DNA of 64,000 nt from Sepioteuthis lessoniana (taxonomy: Eukaryota; Mollusca; Cephalopoda; Myopsida; Loliginidae). The position numbers and the translations under genes are program-made. The notes beneath the pieces are model-generated. The model searched no databases, was not told the origin of the DNA, and saw only the letters and a list, made by a program, of their open reading frames with translations. The DNA is taken from the NCBI GenBank assembly GCA_963585895.1, contig OY757913.1, positions 100,399,257-100,463,256 of the forward strand, written 5' to 3'. Each line of letters begins with the position of its first letter. The first letter of the stretch is position 1. This document shows, piece by piece, positions 46,619-58,190 of the stretch.

Positions 46619-47852
46619 ACTTATTTAGGATGAATATATTTCCTTGATGACGTATTCTAAAGAAACCACTAATTTTATAGACCTATTCTGTAGACATCAC
46701 TGGTAAAACTGCTAATGTAAGCCTTCATTTGGGTGAGCTTTTCTGTACACGTACTTTCTATTGAGGATTTCGTATCGCTGTTGTATCACCCTTCTGAAGA
46801 AGGCGAAGGTTAAGTGTATATCATTGTACTACGTCATCCGTGCAATGTGTTAATGGAGGTTTTCTTCACGACGTTTTGTGGCAATATCAATTTAAAGCAT
46901 AGCCTATAGAGAATCGGTTTTAAAGGAAGCAAGTCATGAAGTCGATAGTCAAGTCGGAGTTGTGCAAGAGATAGACTTCTCTCTTGAATAGAAGTGTTGC
47001 GATATCTCAAGATGGCTTTTGTAACTGTGTCATTGTCTAATGAATCCTGAGGATCTGTGTTGCCATTTACGATCCTATTTGCGGTTTTTAAGCAAGCTTT
47101 GCACTGCCATTAGATTGTGGATATTTTACTAAGGATAGTCTTTACTTCACACACCTTATTTTCAAGAATTGCTGAAATAGAATGGATGTGAAAGGTAGGC
47201 TACCATCGCTACTAAGTTCCCTGGGGCTCCATATGTATGAAATATTCCCTGATAGTAATTCAGAGATAGTTACGTGACCCAGTTTTAGATGGTACAAAAT
47301 AAGTTAACCATTGAGTCTATTAGCGAATACTAGGTATGTAAATTGTCTGAAATAGAAAAGGTTTATTAATATCTGTTGGAAGAGCCAATATGGAGATGAG
47401 GTTTTAGTGATTGACTCTTGGGGTTGACTCGGAGTCATGCTCGACCACGCTATACAATTAATTTTGAGATTGCATATTGATGCATTCAAACCAGGCCAAT
47501 ATACTGAATCATTAACTAGGGCCTCTTGGTCGGCTGAATGCAAACTGGGAAATAATTTTTCTTTCAGGGAATTTGGGACGAAGGTCTCAGATTTTCTCAA
47601 GGAATGTTTGTTAGAAAATCTGTTTCCAATCGAGTTTATTAGGATTGTATAACTTTAATCATTTTCAACGGATATGCGAGTGAGGTCAGATGATACAGTA
47701 GTCTCATTATCACCATATTCCGTTATTGCTTGAAGGGTTGCTGATTCAACCATAGCATCTATATTGTTTAGGAGGAGGGTTGAGTGGGAAATAGGCAAAG
47801 AAAGGCTGACATCATAGCAACTGGATTGCAAGAAATAGCGTCAGATACCCGT

Positions 47853-48112
47853 TCGGTTCGGTTCCTTTGTTTAATAGCATATCAACCTTTATAGGTTATT
47901 CAATGCCAAAGCCGTTCTCCTAGATAGGTTATTTAATGCCAAAGCTATCCTCCTAGAAGAACAGTAGTGGTACTATTTAACCCATAGCTGGGAGGATAAG
48001 GGGGTTCATACCTTTCCCAAGGGTGAACGTAATAGCGCGACTGGAGTACGAACTCGCTTACTACGATTCCGCAGTCCATCGCTTTAACCCTTACACCACG
48101 ATGACACCCCCA
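47853..48112 (-). mobile_element. SINE-A in gypsy relic, 12-bp TSD, internal duplication
   Basis: TSD tcagatacccgt at 47841-47852 and 48113-48124. The 3' hairpin segment is partly duplicated ('ggttattcaatgccaaagc' and 'ggttatttaatgccaaagc' on plus). Confidence 0.95.
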
Positions 48113-48291
48113 TCAGATACCCGTATCATTTACCCAGTTATATTTTTAGAAAGATCTGAGTGATTTTTTCTTTGAGTTAGAAGAGTCGAGGATTGTGTAT
48201 TTTACTAACGTTTCTATCTGTAAATTCTCCCGTTACTGGTTGATGGTTTGTTACCACTGTAATGCTAGGGCAACTCATAATAAACATGCGG

Positions 48292-48529
48292 GGGTGTCCT
48301 CGTGGTGTAATGGTTAAAGCGATGGACTGCGGAATCGTAGTAAACGAGTTCGTACTCCACTCGCGCTATTACGTTCACTTTCGGGAAAATACCCTGGGGA
48401 AAGGTATGAACCCCCTTATCCTCCCAGCTATGGGTTAAATAGTACCACTACAGTTCTTCTCGGAGAATAGCTTTGGCATTAAATAACCTTCAAAGGTGGA
48501 TATGCCATTAAGCAAAGAAACCTAAACCT
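48292..48529 (+). mobile_element. SINE-A in gypsy relic, 13-bp TSD
   Basis: TSD aataaacatgcgg (48279-48291) against aatatacatgcgg (48530-48542), one mismatch. A box 'tggtgtaatgg' and 3' hairpin present. Confidence 0.93.
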
Positions 48530-50335
48530 AATATACATGCGGCATTTTTATATTGCCCAGGCGACCATAACTGCTTTATCGTCAATGGATGCATATCAAC
48601 GTTCAACATTGGTGCAAAATCTACTGCTGGCAAATACTATGTGCCAACCTTCAGGACAACAGACTGGTTTTTTTTTTCAATCGGGCATGTACAATGTTTC
48701 TCCGACAGTAGAAAACCCGTGCCCTCCAGTTTAGGGCATCAGTGATATTCTTTGGAGTTGGGGAGTTTATAATTGTATTTAGCATTTTTTCAGAAGCGGT
48801 CGATCCTGATGTGTTATTTGAAGGGCTCTGAACTAAACTTGATCTTGGCAGAATAGGAATTTTACTGTTGAGAACGATTCTGATTTTTTTGTGTAGCATG
48901 TTTGTTACTCAAATGTGTAATTGAATGTATCCTTAATGCTGTGGTCAAATAGTAGACCACCATCCACAATGTTTACTCTGCTAGCACTGTCTTTGATTAC
49001 TTCGTCGTATTTCCACGAGTAGACTTCGCCGAAAGCTAAGTATCTTTGGAGTATCTTGAGATTCATAAAACGTCCCGACTTCATGGTGAAGGTCGTAAGC
49101 GGTTAAGCTTCTTCGTCTTGGAGGATCGAGTCGTAATTATCTCCGGTATCCAATGCCGTCTTCTTTTTGTTGGGTAGCACTTGCAGTTTTAATTGGAATG
49201 GCGAACCAGTGTGATGTGTTTCTCGTTTGCATTGGGAGTTTAGATGTTGATAATCCATCCTCTTAAATTTCCCTTTTTTTTCGGTGATAACCATAGTGCT
49301 CCACAAATCAGTTCGGGCCAAACAGAATGATAGTTTTTTTCACATCGTGATAAAAGATCAGTCGTACTTGCTCTTTGAAATAAATATGGAACTTACGGTT
49401 ATCTCTTCTTTGGGAAGTGAACCTTCAATGAGAAGAATGTGGGCTCGCAGACCAGACAGTGGGAAATTTTCCTCGATTGTAAAAAAAACAAAACAAAAAA
49501 CTGTTGAGACAAATTGAGCTTATCTGTTTTTTCACTAGCTGTTGGAAAGAGAAGAGTTTTAGGGTAATTTGGCAGTTGCAGGTTTTCACGCGGCTTAGAT
49601 TTAAACTCGTGGACTAGAGGGTTTGATGTGTGATGCTGTGGATATGAAGGAAAATGTTCATATGTAACCGAATTAAGAGAGGCATCGTCTTGGTTTTGGG
49701 AAAGCATGGGGGTGGAGAATGCCTACGTCAGTGTAGACCGTCTGGCTGAAGTATTATGTTTCTATTCTTTTGAATATATATAATGCTTGTTTTGTAGATC
49801 TTTTCCCTACCGTGAATATGATGGTCAACCAGCCCTGACACATTAGGGAGAACCCTCACCTACGGCACACTTTTTTTTAAAAATGGGATTAAAATTCTGA
49901 GTGTCCCATGTTTTGTAGGTATTAGTTTCTGCTCCGTATGGTACATTAACTTTTGATCGGCATTCTTTTTTAAAGTAGATTCTCTTATCCCTTTTGTTAC
50001 ACGTTCGGCCCCATGCTGTGCATAATCGTTGTCGGTTGTTCATCCCATGGCTATCATATTAGAAATTACCACAACCTTCGCACGCATTACGGCAATGTAG
50101 TCTTCATAGTTCCGGGTTGTAATAGAACAGGGGACCATTGTTGTTTATTGTTTGCTTTGTATTTAGTGCCCGTTTTTGCCGGCGATATGGTGACATATGT
50201 CACTACGTCCAAGATGTATGATATCTTATTTTCATGGCCATTTCAAATGCTTTTGCGTGGTTTAGGTTCTGTCCAAGGGTTTTCACTGACCCTGCCTTGG
50301 CCAATATATCCACCTGTAGCATGTCATTGCTTATA

Positions 50336-50568
50336 ACTCAAATCTTGGACGAGACTGATTGCATTTCACATAGCATTAATACCCTTGGGAAAAGTATGAA
50401 TCCAATTATTCTCCCTCCAGGTATGGGTAAATAGTAGGACAGACTGGGTTCTTCAGCCTTGGTGAGGCAACTACTCAAGAATGAAAACTGTGAATTCAAA
50501 CCTGTTAAACTCCGCTTTAAATCACTGACCTTGTGTCATATCCTGCCCGAGCGGAGGGGTTGGAAAAA
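50336..50568 (+). mobile_element. SINE-B, 5'-truncated
   Basis: Starts at 'aactcaaatcttggacgaga' (B box region) and runs to 'ccgagcggaggggttgg'. A poly-A stretch follows. Confidence 0.9.
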
Positions 50569-50572
50569 AAGG

Positions 50573-50868
50573 GAGGTGCCCGTGGTGTAATAGTTATCGT
50601 CGTAGGAAATGGACATGGCGACACGAGTTCAAATCCTGGACGAGACTGATGGCATTTCTCATAGCACTAATACCCTTGGGAAAAGTATGAATCCAATTAT
50701 TCTCCCCCCAGCTATGGGTATATAGTAGGGCAGACTGGGTTCTTCAGCCTTGGTGAGGCAACTACTCTAGGAGAAGGAAAACTCTGAATTCAAACCTGTT
50801 AAACTCCGCTTTAAATCACTGACCTTGTGTCATATCCTGCCCGATCGGAGGGGTTGGGTAAATACGAT
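50573..50868 (+). mobile_element. SINE-B, full length, tandem with previous copy
   Basis: Starts 'aggtgcccgtggtgtaatag', B box 'gagttcaaatcctgg', ends 'ggaggggttgggtaaatacg'. It is more similar to the copy just upstream (shared 'ctccgctttaaatcactgac') than to the others. Confidence 0.93.
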
Positions 50869-51268
50869 ATAACTCAAATAAGTTGATCCTTGATGTGTAC
50901 GTTTGTAGCGAATAAATATGTAAATAAATGAATAAAAATCCGATCCACAAATTTTTCAAATTTTCTCTTTAAATTGAGTGAAAATTTTCCTGAGGAACAA
51001 AAGTACAAAATATTTTCTACTAAGATGATATAAGACAAAGCGTAGATATTTTTTTAATTGAAATAGTAAAGATTTTGGGAATGAAGAATAGCAGTAATTG
51101 TTTGCTTAAAGTAAAAGGAAAACATTTGCGTGTGAAATAATCTTTGTTTAAGCATGTCACACTATGAGAGATGTGAACTGCTGTTGATGTTAAATCATCC
51201 GGGGGCAAATGCATATTTTAACGTAAAATATAACTGTAAACAACCATTCGTTTAATTTATAAAAATTA
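50869..51268. other. No recognisable feature
   Basis: AT-rich spacer. Confidence 0.4.
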
Positions 51269-51530
51269 AACGACTTGAAATGAAATGCATTCTTGAGAGA
51301 AATGAATGTAAATTTTCACCCAAAAGAAAAATTTAACGAGTTGAAATGAAATGCATTCTGGAGAGAAATGAATGTAAATTTTCACCCAAAAGAAAAATTA
51401 AACGAGTTGAAATTAAATGCATTCTGGAGAGAAATGAATGTAAATTTTCATCCAAAAGAAAAATTTAACGAGTTGAAATGAAATGCATTCTTGTGGGAAA
51501 TGAATGTAAATTTTCACCCAAAAGAAATAA
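51269..51530. repeat. 66-bp tandem repeat, four units
   Basis: Units start at 51269, 51335, 51401 and 51467, exactly 66 bp apart. The core is 'aacgagttgaaatgaaatgc', then 'attctggagagaaatgaatg' and 'taaattttcacccaaaagaa'. Units differ at only a few positions. Confidence 0.97.
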
Positions 51531-51764
51531 ATCGAAAGGTTGACGCACTGAAAAATATCTCTTTGCTTACTACAATTCAAGTAGATTCGGTATTAGCTGA
51601 AACAAATTGATCGTTTATCTATGATTCTACTTGGCTAAGAAATTGTATTTTTAATATTTTTGGAGGGAAAAGATTTCTAAAATTATTTTAGGTTTTGATT
51701 CTTCAAATTTTTCGTGTCAAGTCAAATATTGTCGTTTGCGAAGAATCTCGAAATTTAAAAACTA
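51531..51764. other. No recognisable feature
   Basis: AT-rich spacer before satellite block 2. Confidence 0.35.
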
Positions 51765-52232
51765 GCACGTTAATTGGTGAACTATTCTTAAGTAGGCTTT
51801 TTTGGTGAGATTCTTAGGTAAACCCTGCTTTGGTGGCATATTCTGTACTCATTGATAAGCTTTTTTCTCTTGTAGGGCCTCTTTTTCGTGACCCATTTTA
51901 TACATCCAACTTCTGTTTGTGAGATATTCTAAAATTTCTGGAGACACATTCTTAAGTACAAGTGCCGTTTTTGTCTCCTCCGTCTCCCGGTGGTGAGCTA
52001 TTCTAAAGTAGGACCTATTTTTGTCGGCTATTCTATACTAAAGAATTATAGTGGTGAGCTTTTCTATAGTACACCCTTCTCTTATTAACATCTAAAGTAG
52101 ACACGCTGCCATATTCTTAACGAGCTCTTATTTTTGGTGACGTATTCTGTTTAACTGTGTTTAATTTCTGACCTAATTTTTACTGTGCATCCGTCTCCCA
52201 TTGGTGAGCTATTTTGAGGAAATATTCTTATT

Positions 52233-52400
52233 TCATCATCATCATGTCATGTCGCTAGCACGGATATCCCTGACCCTCTCTCGCCACTGCTCCCTATCGT
52301 TCATCGCCCCTGGCAGGTCTTCAGGGCTACATCCCGTATCCTCGCATAGCTGCTGTATGTATGTTTGAGCTGGTCGTCCTGCTTTTGCTCGGCCATATGT
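52233..52400 (-). mobile_element. RTE LINE 3' stub in satellite
   Basis: 'catcatcatcatgtcatgtc', 'cggatatccctgaccctctc' and 'gtttgagctggtcgtcctgc' on plus. Confidence 0.9.
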
Positions 52401-52580
52401 TGGAGATTCTTATATGGTGACACATTATTAAGTACAACTACCTTTTGTTGTACACCTGTCTCCAAGTGGCTATCCTTAAGTAGCACCTATTTTTAGTAAG
52501 CTATTCTGTACGACCACTTTTTATTAGTGAGCCATTTTTTTGATGACCTATTCTGTACACACGCCTTCTATTCTTGAGCT

Positions 52581-53146
52581 TTGCCCAGTCGGCTGGGGCT
52601 GTAGAATACACTGACTGCACCTCTGCAGAGTGGTAAGACTCCCCCCAACGAATGTCCTGGATATGACACTAAACAATCTGATGGTGAGGTTCCAGTAATG
52701 CTGGAACTTTGGGGAATGCGGAGTATCCCTTCATTGCCATCGCTCCCAGGTCCACTCTGGCCCGGAGTGGTAGCACCTGATAGGGCCCTATCTATGGGTT
52801 AAATAGAACTAACAGCATACTTATGCTAAAATGAATTGAGTAAACTGAATAGCTTGAAATAGAAACGTTTTTGACAATTAAACCGTACTTACACTTAAAC
52901 TTATGCTTAACTGAATGATTTCAAATAGAACTGTTTTTCGACATTAAAACTGTATTTACACTTAACTGAATTATTACATATAACTGCTTGAATAGTTTGA
53001 AATGAAAATGTTTTTGACAATTAAATTGTGTACTTATGCTAAACTGAACTGTTTTCAATTGAACAGATTATTTACATAAAAATGGATTGGGTGTGAAATA
53101 ACCTACAAAGGTTGATATGCCATAAAACCAAACAAACCGAACCAAA
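52581..53146 (+). mobile_element. SINE-C, full length, exact 13-bp TSD
   Basis: TSD ctattcttgagct at 52568-52580 and 53147-53159 defines the element ends, giving a full length of 566 bp. It ends 'aaataacctacaaaggttga', 'tatgcc' and an A/C-rich tail. Confidence 0.96.
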
Positions 53147-53882
53147 CTATTCTTGAGCTATTCTAGAATATCCTCTTGATGACCTATTCCGTACACTCGG
53201 CTCCCATTGGTCAGCTATTTTAATGTAGGCTCTTTTAGGTTATACATTCTTAAATTAAGCACTTAAATCTAAAGAGAGCTATTTTAGTGACCTATACTCT
53301 ATATAAGTAATCATTGGAGAGCTATTCTGAATGAGACCCTTCTTTTGGTGCAATATTCTAAAGTACACCCAGCTTTGGTTCACCTATTATGTATACCCAT
53401 CGCTCCTGTCTAAACTGCTCTAAAGTAGCCCAATCTTTTAGTGACCTATTCCGGATACTCGGTTCCCATTGGTGAGTTAGAGAAATCCCTTTTTATAGTG
53501 CCCAGTTTGATAAAATTTTGATGTCTTTACTCTGTTAGTAGATTGCCCTGTTGTTTATTCATTATATGTGTAACCATCTTTTTGTGACCTATTCTGTATC
53601 CGTAGCTCCCATTGGTGAGTTATTCATTAGGCACCTATATTTTCAGTGACCCGTCGTGTGTAACGTCCTCTCATTAGTGAGTTGTTTTGAATCAGACCCT
53701 TGTTTTGGAGATTCATTAAAAGTACACCCGCCGTTTTGGTGAGTTCTCCGTTCAATTTTGCTTTTTATTATCCTATTCTGTCCACACTTTTTCCATTGAT
53801 ATGGTATTCTAAAGAAGTTCCTATGTTTTCTGACCACTGGTCAGCTATTCCAATGTAACCTTTACTTTTTTTTAACTAAGTA

Positions 53883-54128
53883 AAGTTGACGACCTTAGTC
53901 TTCGGTGACCCGAAGGCTCCCTTTTTCAATAGCTACTACACTGAGGTGTAGGGGTGGGTGCTACTCCATTCCCTAGATTGCTCCACTTTACCTTTGATCC
54001 TTTCCTTATATTGCAGAATGCTAAGCAAGGAGGCATCAAGTACCATTTTTTGAATCTTTGGTATGACTCAACCTGGGATTGAACCCTGGTCTCCCGGATC
54101 ATTGGCGAACACTCTACTTATTAGGCCT
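53883..54128 (-). mobile_element. SINE-D in satellite
   Basis: On plus: 'gttgacgaccttagtcttcg', 'ggctccctttttcaatagct', 'gggattgaaccctggtctcc' (B box on minus), 'gaacactctacttattaggc'. Confidence 0.93.
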
Positions 54129-54410
54129 GTAAAAGTCATTATTATAACGTGCAGAATAAACAACAAGAACAACAACACTTACCAGTTCAGTGGCCCCCAG
54201 CTAGCATCCAGCTGGCAGACAAAAAATAAAATGGGCGGTAACTCAATATCTAGCCCGTAACATCTTAAGTACGCCAGTATAAACACACACTAATATACCA
54301 ATTCTCTGGGCTAGCAACCAATCACTGTCCAGAGAATGGACTTTGCCCTAGAGAACAATGGAATGCCCCAATGTCCATATAATCTCGCTTTAATCATAGC
54401 TCATTTGGAG
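54129..54410. other. Unknown insert in satellite
   Basis: Sequence such as 'gctagcatccagctggcaga' and 'ccagagaatggactttgccc' matches neither the satellite nor another repeat here. It includes 'attctctgggctagcaacca' and 'gtccagagaatggac', which look palindrome-related. Confidence 0.35.
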
Positions 54411-54558
54411 TTGTTTTATGAAATAGAACAGCTTTTGGTGACTCATTCTTTAGAATACACACTTTTAAATAACTTTTTCTGCATGCCTATCATTTAGTAA
54501 CCTATGCTGTACGCCTGCCTCCCATTGGTAAGCTTTTTCTACAATACAGATTTCTTTT

Positions 54559-54850
54559 ATCATATTTACCCAACACCTCCGTTCGAGCAGGATATGACAC
54601 AAGGTCAATTTTTAAGCGGAGTTTAACGGGTTTGAATTTAGAGTTTTACTTCTCCTAGACTAGTTGCCTCGCCAAGGCTGAAGAACTTAGTCTGCCCTAC
54701 TATTTACCCATAGCTGGAGGGAGAATGATTGGATTCATACCTTTCCCAAGTGTATTAGCGCTATGTGAAATGCAATCATTCTCGTCCAGGATTTGAACTC
54801 AAGTCGCCGTGTCCATTTCCTACGATGATAACTATTACACCACGGGCACT
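54559..54850 (-). mobile_element. SINE-B in satellite
   Basis: Full collinear copy. The minus head reads 'cgtggtgtaatagttatcat'. Confidence 0.93.
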
Positions 54851-55361
54851 TTCCAGACACCACCTCAAAGATTTCTTTTATAGACTACAAGTAGACCTGC
54901 CTCTCAATAGTGGGCTGTTCTATCGTAGACGTTCTTTTTAATGAGCAACTTTTTACTCCCGACTCCAGTTCGTGAATTATTCTAAAATAGATCATCGTAT
55001 TGATTATTCATTCTTTTATACATTCAGTTTTGGTGACCTACTCAGTACACCTGCTTTGTACTGGTATATATAAAGTAGCCTTTCTTTTGTTGATCTATTC
55101 TTGACAATGACCGTCCATTGGTGTGCTATTCTAAAGTATGCTCTTTGTTTGGTGACACCCACACAGTCCATTTGCCTCCCTTTGGGGAGGTATTCTGAAG
55201 AAGCCCATATTTTTGTTGACCCTCCTCCAATCGGTGAGCTATTTTGATATTAACTCTAATTTGGTTACCCATTCTTAAGCAAAGCCAGTTTTGGTAAGTT
55301 TTTCTGAAGTAGGTTTTTTGGTTTGTTGTGTTTTACTGCATATCTACCCTGGTGGGTTGTT

Positions 55362-55620
55362 TAGTGTCAAATTCGGTTAGTCTAGTGGGTAGAGTATCCT
55401 CAATGACCCGGAAGACCGGGGTTTAATCCCTGGTTAAGTCATATCAAAGACTCAAAAATGGTACTTGATAACTCATTGCTTAACACTCATTATTATAAGG
55501 TACGTATCAAGAGTAAATTGGAGAAATCCAGGAAAAGGAGTAGATTTCTCCCATACACTTCAGTGTTGTAGCTATTGAAAAAGGAGCCTTCGGGTCGTCC
55601 TCGACAACGATCGCCAACTT
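55362..55620 (+). mobile_element. SINE-D in satellite
   Basis: Head 'gttagtctagtgggtagagt', B box 'gggtttaatccc', end 'tcctcgacaacgatcgccaa'. Confidence 0.92.
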
Positions 55621-55649
55621 TATTCATATATATTCATACGTATGATTTT

Positions 55650-56054
55650 TAAAGAAAAACTTTGTAGTAAGTAACAATTTTCAAACGAGTCAGAGCTCAT
55701 TTGCTTGCACACAGTTAAATGGTTTCAAGTATTACTATTTAATATTTATAGTTTTATTTTCACACGGTTAAAAGTTTTAAAGAATTGCTATAAATGCAAT
55801 TTAACATTAATCATTTGTTTGCGTTGCGTTAGATGGTTTCAAGTATAGTAAATGATTGAATATTTCTATTTGAATCGCAGATGGGATCCTAACAGATTCT
55901 ATCACTCCGAGTCAGAGTGGACCACGGAGCAATGGCAATGAAGAGGTACTCCACGTTCTTCATAGCTCCAGGACTGGAGCCTCACTATCTACTTGGGGTG
56001 TCTTACTTCTCTGCAGAGATGCAGTCGACGTATCTTACTGCCAAAGCTGACAAG
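55650..56054 (-). mobile_element. SINE-C, mostly complete
   Basis: On plus, body phrases 'cacagttaaatggtttcaag', then 'ccgagtcagagtggaccac', 'ctctgcagagatgcagtcga'. The head is at 56054. The 3' hairpin is missing. Confidence 0.87.
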
Positions 56055-56779
56055 GCATTTTTTTTTCTGAAATAGATCCCCGTTTTGATGAGCCCTTCTT
56101 AAGTACACCCACATCTTGGTGACCTCATCTTTACACCTATTCAACTATTCTAAAGAAGATCCCATTTTGGTGACCTACTCTGTAACATTCGCCTTCCATT
56201 GGTAAGCCAAACTAATGTAGATATTCTTTTTGACGATTGATTCTGCATACCTGGTTTCAGTTAGTGACCTATTCTATACACCCAGCTCTCCAACTTGTGA
56301 TCTAATTTAGACGAGCCTACAGCATGTACCCCCGAAATAGGCTTCTTTTGAATATATCTTGGTTTACCAAGTATGTCTCGAAAGGGAGGGGCTATTTCCG
56401 AATAGGTTAAAAAGGATCTACTTCAGAATAAGGGTCTGTTGTACAGAATAAGTTCCAAAAGTTTGGGTGTGTGTTAGAATGAGTCGCCAAACACAGGATC
56501 TAGTTCAGTGTAGGTCACCAGAAAAGGGGCTGGAAAATGTTTTGTACATGATTAATTTTTTGAAGATCCGATTTGCGTCGTGGCTTGACTACTGATCTAA
56601 ACAATGCTTTTCTCTTACATTGCTGAAACGCATTATCCGTTGCCTGAGTTCATATTCAGTATTTGATTTCATTAAATGTTTTGTGACTGTTGAATATTAA
56701 TGTTTACAATTTTTACAGCGTGTTTTTTATGTCAGAGGTCTGATTTCATTTCTGATGCCATTTTGCCGAACAGCCATTC

Positions 56780-57140
56780 AGCTGCTATCTGTCGTCATTA
56801 TTAAGACAGGCTTGACAGGATGGGTTATCTCTTTTAGTATGTCCTCTAGACAGCATCCAATGTCCGGACAGAGCTGATGAACGTAAGTTTTTGCTGATCG
56901 GCCTGCACCAGTGTTGCCATAGAGAACATGATTTATGAGTTCGTCCTTACTTTTCCTGCGGTGCCCGGTATGTTTGGCTCGTTTTACTTGAATAATTTGT
57001 GAGATGGGAGGTAAATGGTCGTGCAGTTGCTGTTTTGTTGGGAACTGCTTCCAGGATTTGTTCAAAAAAGTAGTGGGATCCTTGTGTAGTTCCTGTCAAC
57101 CTTTTTCCTCAGGCGTTTCGTTAAAGTCCAAATGTTTTAT
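56780..57140 (-). pseudogene. Diverged RTE LINE C-terminal fragment
   Basis: The minus frame 57065-56778 reads NKSWKQFPTKQQLHDHLPPI, VKRAKHTGHRRKSKDELI and GRSAKTYVHQLCPDIGC. It belongs to the older subfamily and lacks the final repeat tail. Confidence 0.85.
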
Positions 57141-57740
57141 CATAGAAATCAGATTGTTTATTGTAGAGTAGGTTCAACCTCTACTGCCTTACCACAAGCA
57201 CAAGAAATTGAAGACATTACTTTCAGTCCCTTGTTATTATTTTCTAAGCATTTTGTCTCTTCTGTTTGTAACAGTTCAGTTTATTGTTAAAACAGATACT
57301 CTACCCTGATCTCTAATAAGCTTCTTTCAAATCATAATGTACATCGCAGCATGAGACAGAAGCATGAGAAGATTTTCTATTGAGGCAAGTTCTGAATTAA
57401 TCTTCTTACATTTGCTTCAAACAAGCAGGCTGGCTGTATCAAAAAATGTCCTGTCTTTATCTAAATATATAGATAAAAAATCTCCAAGACGCCCGAAAAA
57501 AAAGACGATTTAAAATTTCTTTCTTTTCAGCTTTAAATTGGAAGTTATATTTTCTAAATATTCAACTGCATAGTTTGTAATGATTCTATAAACCATTCGT
57601 AGAAAATAGGTGGTCCTTAAAGTGCTTGTGGATAGACAACATTTTTATATTTATCCCCCTCCTCCTCAAAACATATATATTATCTTTTGAGGGCATCGAC
57701 TCCATCTGTGCCTGTCACATCCTTCTTCTTGCCGTACATG
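57141..57740. other. No recognisable feature
   Basis: AT-rich. The phrase 'agaaaataggtggtccttaa' at about 57600 recurs as 'agaaaataggtggctcttaa' at about 62303. Confidence 0.4.
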
Positions 57741-57972
57741 TCCTGTCAGTGGGGTTTAGAATTTGCTGACTACATTCTCTGTAAATGGGTTAGACCTCAT
57801 CACAAAAAAAAAAGAGGTATCCTGGTTATGACACTAAACTGCGTCTGATAGCGAGGCTCCAGTTCTGGAGGTCTGGGTAGTGTGGAATTCCCTTTCATTG
57901 CTATTATTTCAAGGTCCACTCTGACCCAGAGTGGTTATACGTGTTGGGGGTCCTACTTCCATGGCTAGATAT
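57741..57972 (+). mobile_element. SINE-C, 5' part
   Basis: Degraded head, 'atgacactaaactgcgtctg', 'ggctccagttctggaggtct' and 'tccactctgacccagagtgg'. No 3' end. Confidence 0.8.
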
Positions 57973-58103
57973 GATCAAAGTTCAATCTGAATTGACTTAA
58001 AACGATAAAAATGTGCAGTTTTATACTTCAGTGAAACGTACACGGACGTCGTTGAGAACAACTCAAGTGATATTTGCAGTATGCAAGTGATTGTAAGTTT
58101 GTA

Positions 58104-58106
<3 letters not shown>

Positions 58107-58188
<82 letters not shown>
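58107..58188. repeat. (TA)n(GA)n compound microsatellite
   Basis: TA run at 58107-58155, then a GA run at 58156-58188. Confidence 0.97.

Positions 58189-58190
<2 letters not shown>

Larger units (their letters stand above)
41103..46790 (+). repeat. Decayed satellite block 1: ~58-bp monomer with ~0.6-kb higher-order period
   Basis: The recurring phrase 'ttggtgacctattctgtaca' and 'attggtgagctattctaaag' types appear every ~55-60 bp. Recognisable higher-order anchors of the form 'tacacataccttcagttggt' plus 'gagatt.gtaaagt' occur near 41103, 42585, 43910, 45307 and 45920. The last two are 613 bp apart with no insertion between; the others are about 0.6-0.7 kb once inserted elements are removed. 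Many mobile elements are nested in it. Confidence 0.8.
46810..50335 (-). pseudogene. Ty3/gypsy-type gag-pol relic
   Basis: On minus from 50335: gag end with a zinc-knuckle remnant (CTAWGRTCNKRDK, 50043-49843), a protease/linker region (49707-49399), RT (49321-49103: YQHLNSQCKRETHHTGSPF), and the catalytic loop near 48955-48968, which reads VDGG where active enzymes have a V/M-DD box. RT thumb follows (48899-48651: NTIINSPTPKNITDALNW), then RNase H start (about 48660-48545: SSRFCTNVE, DDKAVMVAWAI), integrase zinc-binding part (47600-47304: LHSADQ, DSVYWPGLNAS; the last Cys of the CxxC is gone) and integrase core remnants to about 46810 (TYGAPGNLV). Stops and frameshifts are frequent, and two SINE-A copies sit within it. 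No LTRs are visible at either end. Domain order RT, RNase H, integrase is that of Ty3/gypsy elements. Confidence 0.88.
51765..56570 (+). repeat. Decayed satellite block 2
   Basis: Same ~55-60-bp monomer type as block 1 ('ttggtgacctattctgtaca', 'cccattggtgagctattcta', 'aagtacaccc'). Here it looks like simpler short units, without the clear ~0.6-kb period. It is interrupted by five SINEs and an RTE stub. Confidence 0.75.

Noticed and set aside
41103-56570. Regularly spaced repeats as a CRISPR-like array
   Set aside because: Units are contiguous, degenerate ~58-bp satellite monomers with no identical repeats or unique spacers, in an animal genome.
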